A DNA stretch of 64,000 bases from Rhyacophila brunnea (Eukaryota; Arthropoda; Insecta; Trichoptera; Rhyacophilidae), in NCBI GenBank assembly GCA_022495005.1, contig JAGYXB010001409.1, forward strand, positions 1 through 64,000, read 5' to 3'. The notes beneath the pieces were generated by a model, which saw only the letters and a list, made by a program, of their open reading frames with translations, had not been told where the DNA came from and searched no databases. Shown here piece by piece: positions 40,801-49,800 of the stretch; position 1 is the first letter of the stretch, and each line of letters starts with the position of its first letter. The position numbers and the translations under genes were made by a program.

Positions 40801-43800
40801 AAAAGTACTTTTTCTCTAAAATAAAGAATTTCATATTTCATTTTCTTTTTATTTCCATTAATATGTAAATGTTAAATACATACCAATACAATTCCCTGCT
40901 TCAGGACAACATAAAAACAAGTCAATATAATATATGTGTCGATGAGTTTCAAATCCCACTATAACACTTTTTCATTATGTTGAGAAAATCAACAAAAACT
41001 TTTTGAACTAAAAAGGTTTTTGAATGTTTCAGTAGTGTTATAGCGGGATTTGATAGACACATTGATTTTGTTTCATAAATGACAGTTAATCGTAGCGGCT
41101 TTTGAAGAAGGTGATAAAATTTTCATGTAGAGATTTTAATAACGAATCCAACGATATATATATATCTTAATTATTTCAAAAAAGTGTTATAGCGGGTTTT
41201 GAAACTCAGCGACACATATAACTATTGTTATACTATTAGTCAAATACTAATCCATCTTAAAAGTGTCAAAGATTATTGCTTGTAATGAATATGTACTGTA
41301 TAACTGAGAATTTTTGTACATGTATTAGTTTTATTATAAATAAATATGTTTTCTATATTTATTGTAAAATTAAAAGAGATTTAAAATTGCTACAAACAAT
41401 ATTAAAGAACTCACTTTACAATTAAATATGTTGTTTAAATAGATAGAAAATCTTTAATTAACATTGATTATTACAAACCAACATATTTTTACTTGAATGA
41501 GTATTGTACTGAAGCAGCGACATGACTGTTCATAGCATAATCCAACTTATGTGAGAGATCTTAAATTTAAATACAAGCAACCACTGTGGCGTAGCTCATT
41601 ACAGTACTGGTACGCTTCTGGGAGTGTCTGAACTTTAATACAAGTCTCAGGTGTTTTATGTAGGTGGATTGTTCTGTTTCTTGATATGGAGTCAACATAT
41701 AAGTTAAGTGGTACATTATTCTTCTTTCAATTTTATCTCGCTCAGATAATTTGATAAAAAATAAAGGAAATTAATGTTGCAGGCGGGGAAAATATATTCT
41801 CATCGACGACGGAGATAAACTTCATTACGATTTGCTGTTCATGTTCTGCGGTAAACAATACCAGAATCACAACTATCACAAAGAGATCGGGGCTCCGGAT
41901 CTGAAGATGAACGGCACGGATTGCATTCCTCTGGATGTGCTGTCTTACTCGCCGTCACTGGAGTTTCTGGCTGCCTCGCCCAGTCCGCTGAATCTTTTCT
42001 TGGTCAACGACATTGTCGACGCTTGTAGATCTTTGAAAAAATTGGACACATTCATTGGGAATATGTACGATTATTGTAAGTGCATAATGCGTAATGCGTC
42101 GTTTTGACTTTAGTGACCACTCAATTTCATACATAATTTAGAAGCACCTCAAAACAAATCTTGAGAAAAAATATGTTTCCGCACGTGTCATGAACCCGCC
42201 TTCATCGAATTATGATCAATGTTCTTTACCAATTTAGCCACCTGCATCCTACTTAATTACGACAAAACTAACTGAAACTGAAGCACTTCCCAAATTTTGT
42301 TTAATATCAGCTACCAACTTTTGTGGTTTAAATCAAGGTACCAATAATAGGTACTTACCTTGATTCTTAGCCTGCATCCGGATCTCTCCAAATTTTAGTT
42401 TTAATAAATACTTACATTCGCCAATAATTGAATAAACTATTTATAAGATAACTTGGACTATGGACTTCCAATAATTGTAGAATATTATGAATAACTTTGA
42501 AAATTAGTATTCAATACCATAGCATACTACCGAACAAGAACTTTTTTCCAAGTGATAAAACTGTGAACTAACAATCCCCTCTAGTGCAGCTATTTGCACT
42601 TCCATTTTCAAATGAGGAACGCCCCCAAATTTATCATTTCATTTTACGTTCCTGTGGTGTACAGATCTGACAATTTATGTAATTTGATGGCCTTTATAAT
42701 AAAAATATGTCTAAAACGATCAGGAGTGATGTTAGAATTATTATTAATAAACTTTTGGTTTATTGCGAAAACGAAAAGGAGTAGCATCGAAAAAGGGGAG
42801 TCGATACATTATTTAAGCACCCATATAGTACACGTTGCCGCCATGACAAGGTACGTCACTAGAAGTCTTCTACGTCGACTACAGCGACTTCCTGTTTTCG
42901 CCGATTACTTGTTGTCGAACAATACATATCCAAACTGAAAATAATTATCGAAAATCAGAGAATAATTATTATAAAAAATTAAATTTTCCTCCGGCATTTG
43001 GAATTTTAGGGCTCCTGATACTTAAATCTAATAATGATAATAATATGTTAAAAATGACTTTGAATATTCCTATTCATCATACAAAGTTTCAGGCTTATTT
43101 ACAAAAGTGCACAATTATTTTTATGCTGCTGGACTGGACTACACATAATAATAATTAAATGATTTGTATAATATTTTAAAATTTACAGATAATGTGATTG
43201 TTTACGGAGTCGCAATTGAAGCATATTGTTGTATAAATGCGCTTCTCGAATACGGTGTTCGCGGATCGTGTATTGTTTTCGTTGAACCGTTTCCTAGTCG
43301 CCATTCCAATACACATCAATACACAGACGTCAATAATGAATATGTCTGTATTACCCAACTGTTTACTTTAATGAAATATAACAAATGAAAGTTTATTGGA
43401 AAGTAACAGATATTTCATCTTCTAGGTTGACAATGAAGTCATGCGATCCATCTTAAAAAAAGGTATCAGGATTTACCAAAGATACTATTTTGATTCGTGT
43501 CATCTTGAAGCACATGAAGAAGGAACAAGAATAACCTCCGTCAAGTTAACCTCGCATTTTTACACAATGGTGATGAACTGTGTCGCCATGTTTTATTATG
43601 ATATAAAAGATATTGACAAAGATACTTTTATGGGTAAATCTAACAAATAAATAATAAATTACGATATATTCATACATCGGTGGTGTGCGGTTACTTTTGT
43701 TTGTAGGGATGCTGTTGAAAAAATGCATATACCTATACTTACGATTGGCTACATTTTATCTGCTTAAGACTTTGTAAACAATTTGGCAGCTTGGCAGCTT

Positions 43801-46800
43801 CCATTCAAAGACGTTGAAATTCTCCTTCTATAGAGATGGAGCTTAGATGTATGAAATTGAAGCAAAAAAAAGAACCACTAGTCCACTGATTAGCTACAAG
43901 TGACTTTGCATTGCAGGTCCATTTGCAGAGAACTTTACACTACTGTTATGACATTTATTTGCCAAGTTGCAGAACGAATAAAAAGACAATCAAAATGAAT
44001 AGATAACGAGCTAGTAATACTACGCATTATTATTGTAATTACAATGAACATAAAAAATGGTCGCCATTGCATGTGTCAGAAAATCAGAATGCCAACTGAG
44101 CGATGTTAATATTTGTGAAGTTTGCCAACTTACCCATGCTTCATACTCTTGCAAAATAATTTCAAATGTCATAAGAGAAATAACGTATAGGGCTCCTACT
44201 GTTAATTATAGTCCAAATTCGTTGGTTGCATTACATACTGGTTACTCATCTTGTCATTGCGACGGTTTGTCTTTTAAGGGGACGCTCTACAGAATTGCCC
44301 TTGAGAATTGAAAATATGATTTTTTTACATGTGGTCCGGAATTGTTGCTCTACTGGTAATATTCAAAGGTCGCCGACAATGCTTTGGTCTAAAGTAAATA
44401 ATGATCTCTTAATTAAATTTAAATCATAACACTGTCAAAGTGTACAAAATATGGGGTGACCAAAAAATGATATCTTCTAATATACGTAAATGTTACTAAA
44501 TTCAATTTGTTAATCAGCTGTTTGGTGGGAAATATTGCAACCAATATGATGGATAGCCACGATATAAACTTAATAATAATATATTAATAACGTTTTAACC
44601 TGAAATTGTTCGAGAGCTAAACATACGAAGGATGTTGAAATACATATCTACCTACATTTTTATTTCATGTGCTATCCAAAAAACATTATTAATGAATAGT
44701 ATTTATTTTGAATGTGTAAGACCTATTACATAATTATTAAAAAAAAATAGGTACATATTGTTTAATTCTAATGCATATTTTAAAAAAAAGTGGAATATAG
44801 TGATGTCTGTTTATTATAAAAAGAAAGTCACTTTTTATTAAAAGAAATGAAAATATAATTAATTATATTTTCATTTCTTTTAAAATGGAATTCTACCAAG
44901 TAAATGCTAACTCAATTAATAACTTTTTATTACTTACCCGATTAGTTTAATTAATTTAGTATGACACTTTTACAAACAAGTAACGCAATTTTACTTTTTG
45001 TTGGTAGGTACAATAATTATTGTATTTTGTTGGTAAGTAAAGCCAATGCAAGAAATAATTTATACTTTAATTGTGTGCAATTTGGCGGAAAAATATAATA
45101 TATACAGTTGCTTACCATTCGGTTATCCAATGAGCTGGGTTTTGTTTACTCTTCTGCCGACATCCTACAGTTTTATTTTTTATCTTGCCCATCTCGCGTA
45201 AGGCTATCTGATATTATAAAAGTCACACAGTACAACAGTGCTTAAATCTAATATGTAATTGCACAGGTTTAGTTAAAAACTATAACGAAATTAACATTTT
45301 AATGATTTACAGATTTTCCTATGTTATAACAACTTAATAGCAATTTTAATGATACAAGATACATATTACGATATACCCAAAAATACACATCATCAGATAA
45401 TATGTGAAATATTTTGATAAGCAAAAAAATAAGAACAATACAAAAATAATATAACATAATCAGCTAGTCTTTTCATACTTATTTTAAATGAATGTTGTAT
45501 GCCGTTTGACGCTTGGAAATATGTAATTATTCCATCTGTACTACTGTACAGATGGAATAATAAGAAAATAGCTTACTAGAAATTTTTAACTCTAAATTTG
45601 TAACTCTTTAAAACGCTCCATTAGAATGATATTATTTTGACAGCCCTGTATTACTTCGGCCGGCATCAGGTTACGTCGCATACATGTTATGTTTGAAGAT
45701 AATAATACTAATAATAATAATGATTATTCATTCGACTGAGAATTGTAATTAATAATTATTGTGTTTCTTAAAATAAATCCCCGATGGTTAGAGGTTTTTG
45801 AGGTTAGACTGGATTAAAATGACATCCTTTCAACGCTGAGGTTAATTTCTGACTGAACTATGAATGACCTTGTCCTGTTCAGCTCAGTCTTAATATGCCA
45901 TTCAAATTGGCAAATATAATAAATATGTCAAATCAACCTGCACTCCAATGTCACTTGTAGATAACCTAATCAGTAGACTAGGAGTCCTTTTTTGCTTCAC
46001 TTTCATATTTTAAGGCTTCAACTATTACAAAAGACAGTTCAACATCTTTGGTATTTTTTCTGTATTTTTCTAGCCATTAATAAATGTGGACTTGTTTATA
46101 ACGGAGGACTTGTAATTGATGCTGATTTTGCAACAAGTGACAATTGTATTTATGCCGCCGGACCCATGACAGAGTATTCAAAGAAGTATAAATCAACTGA
46201 TTGCAGTCATTCCAATTATTCATCAGAAGAAGTCGGTTATAAGGTAGGTGTCACGATGAAGCTGTATATTATATTATTATATTATTTTGCATTAAAACCA
46301 ACTTCAAATGATCCCTGATAAGTTTGTCAGATTTTTAGGGAATTAATTCTGTGCGCACTAAAAGGCGACGTTTACACGTGCATGGATTTACTGCTGACAG
46401 TATGTATTATCGCAGCCATAACAAGAAAATGCATGTGTAAACAAGTTGCATGAATCAAAAAAGTTCGGAAGCTTCTGAATTTTCACGTGACAGTTGGGAT
46501 TTGTTATATAGTATTTGAGGTTAACCCATTTTGGGGTTAACCGATTTTCACGACCTGTCAAATAGTATTATAAAATGACGACATCGCGTCTCGCTTACTC
46601 TTGAAGAATGAGATTGTCCCGATAGTTTAAAATTCACACTATTATTGCGAGTAAATCCATGTACGTCTACAGGCGCTATAAGACATCACTGCTTTTAGGA
46701 GAAACAATAAGGTTATCAATTACTATACATGATGTTAAATCCTAATGGGAGATAGGATCTGATATGTGATGATGGCAGTGGTGAAGGATGGAGGTAGGCT

Positions 46801-49800
46801 GTTAAGATCTGACATAAATAGTGTATAATAAACTTTGTCAGTCAAACGTATTTGTTTTCATTGAACTAAGATTACAATGTTTAGATAATGTTTATTAGTT
46901 TTTAAAATTCAATTAAACCCTGCCTAATCCAAGCCATGAGAAGAGACGACGTTGGACCTGGCTTGGCCACGTGCTGCGGATACCAGAAGAGAATCAACCT
47001 CGCTTGCGTGTTTTTCAAGCCAACCGGGTTCCGGCGTCGTGGAAGGCCGCTAAATACTATCTATAGAATGTATACGGAGGAGCTACGGGATGCTGGTTTG
47101 ACATGGAATGATGCAAGAAGACTGGTGAGCGACAGGGATTCTTGGAGGCGCCTCGTGGTGCCATATGCTCCAACTGAGGGGCGGGTATGGCTAATTATTA
47201 TCGTTATTATTTTTGATCCAAGCCATAGTTGATAATAGTCAAAATGATTTTATAGATAGAAGAATATTTTTTATCGATTATCGTTTGGAAAAGGCAGAGG
47301 TTAATGAATTTTAAACACTAACAAACACCATCTGTATTATGACATATTCTTAATTTAACAATAGGTATGACTGTAAAAGTGTGCACTTTTTTTGTCGGAT
47401 CGCCCATAACATACTTAACTATTATGGTTTGGCTTAGGCAGGGTTTAATTGAATTTTAAAAACTAAACTGCACCATGTACAAATATTATTCTTAGTTCAA
47501 TGAAATCAAATAAGTATTACTGACAAAAATTAGAGTGCACTATTTATGTCGAATCTTAACGGCCTACCTCCACCTTTCGCCACCAGATGATGGGGTTAGG
47601 TAAAGGGATATATAATGACCCCACAAAACCTGAAAAATATAAAAAAAAATTCTGCTAATAAACAAATTGTTTTTTTAATGACATTTCAAAAAAATGTGAT
47701 TGTGTGAATTTAAACAGGCGGGTAAAATATATTATGAAAAAATGCGATGATGTGTGAGTAGGGGTGAATAATACCTATTCAAAATCGTGTGATGTCGTTT
47801 ATGGACAATCTCGAAAAGATAAATACCGGACAACTTTGTACCTCTACCTATATCAACGTTTATGTTTGAAATTTACTAATTCAGTGGCTTTGAATTGACT
47901 TTTTCTTTTTTATGCGTAGGTATGTTCATTACGGTTATTTTGGCATGTATTCAACTATTTTTCGAATCTTCAGACATATCACGCTCTTCTTTTCGCACCC
48001 AGAACTATATGTTTTACTAAAAATTCTAGTTTGGTGAAGATATTCTGAATAGTCTTAATCCATTTGCACCCACGGAAGAGAGTGTCGACACTGCTAAATC
48101 AAATGAAATATTAAATGATGGCGTTAAATCTCCACCGCAAGTTTTTACATATTCGAACATGTCACTTGTTTCATTTGACAACAGTACATCAAATGAGCGT
48201 AAACTACTGTAAGTACCTATCTACCTGATTGTATTCATAATATTATGTTTTTATCATTCGAATAAGTATCTAGTTTAGACTTATACTTATACCCTGTTCA
48301 CACGCGCATGGATTTACTGATGATTTGGTGATTTATCGCAGCCATAACAAGAAAATGCATGTGTAAATATGTATTATCATTCAAGTTGCAAGATTGCATG
48401 CATGATTCAAAAAAGTTCTGAAGCTTCTGAATTTTCACTCGACAGTTGGGATTTGTTCTATATCTGCGCCTGCGCAGTAGAATGATAGTAACGAACCTAC
48501 CGGTAAAAAAATGAACTACACTGTGTAGAAACTCATTTTGAGGTTAGCCAATTTTCACGACTTGTCAAATAGTACTATAAAATGAGAACATCGCATCTTG
48601 CTTACGATTGAAGAATGATTTTGGAGAGACAGACAGCACTTTTACGTGTAAATAGTTATTGTCACGATAGTTTAAAATACACACTATTACTGCCAGTAAA
48701 TCTATGCACGTCAACAGGCGCTATTGCATTTTAAAAAAAGAAAAGATTACGACTTGGTGACTATTTCATATTAGTCCCATTTATTCTTTACAGCCATCTC
48801 GATGTGTCAAATTTGAATTGTATTTCCTTTGTAGTCTTTGACAAGTGAATACGTGTATTAATTAAGGCGCTAAGTACCAAATTAATAAAAACTGACATAT
48901 TTATAGAAAAATATTCTACATACCAACGCCAATAACTTCAACTATAGTCTAAGTACCTCAAGCAAGTCAAAAAAACACAGCAAAATAATTAAACTTGTCG
49001 ACGTTGTAAGTCCGTTGGCGTGTTTTATTTATAATGGTGTAAGTAGCACTGCAGTGGTTAACGGCATTCAATATAAAATAGCTGACGATGGTGTGTTGAC
49101 ACTTGCGAGTTCTTAATACCTAAAATTATAGAAGCTGCCGTGATTGCTTCACACTGTAAAACTACATTTTTCAAAAGGTCTTCTTCATAAAATTTTACTG
49201 CAATGACTCGGTATTTTGTAACTACAGGCAATACTACTTTTTGGTACTTAGAGCCTTATTTAATACACGTATTCAAGTGTTCTACATTTGAAATTTTGGT
49301 TTGAAAAATACCCTATTGCTATTATAAAAGATCCCAGACATGATATTTGTCCATTTTCTGATAATGTTTAATCATACTGCAAGAATCCTTATTCGTTGCC
49401 AATGTTAATGACGGATAGAAAGATTATGATTCGGTTTGTACTTTCTACAGTTATTCAAAACGCTGTGAATCCAGTGGAGGCCTTTTCAATGCGACAATGC
49501 CTCTCATAACAATTTGTACGTTCCCTGGTGGACTTCATTATTTGAACATTACCTCTCCGGGAGCGATGGAACCCATCGAGTTAAAAGGATTGAGACATGA
49601 CTTTGTGAGTGGGATATTATTAATTTGTTTTGTTATTAAATGTGCGTAATCCATCATTAGTCGTTTGAGTAAGCATATTATGGCAGGAAAATGATACAGA
49701 AAATAATTTTGAGTTTCAATCTGCTCTGAGATTATAAAGCTATCAAAATAGTATTTTTACTAGGATTTGTCGTCAGTTACTCTCATAACAGAGATGGGAA

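Noticed and set aside
43344..43388. CFAP61 ending at the in-frame TGA after exon 18
   Set aside because: Exon 19 and all later exons match the family and continue the frame by splicing.
44057..44429. Two overlapping open frames with many Cys residues
   Set aside because: Inside CFAP61 intron 19, no splice-bounded structure, Cys spacing irregular, no motif recognised.
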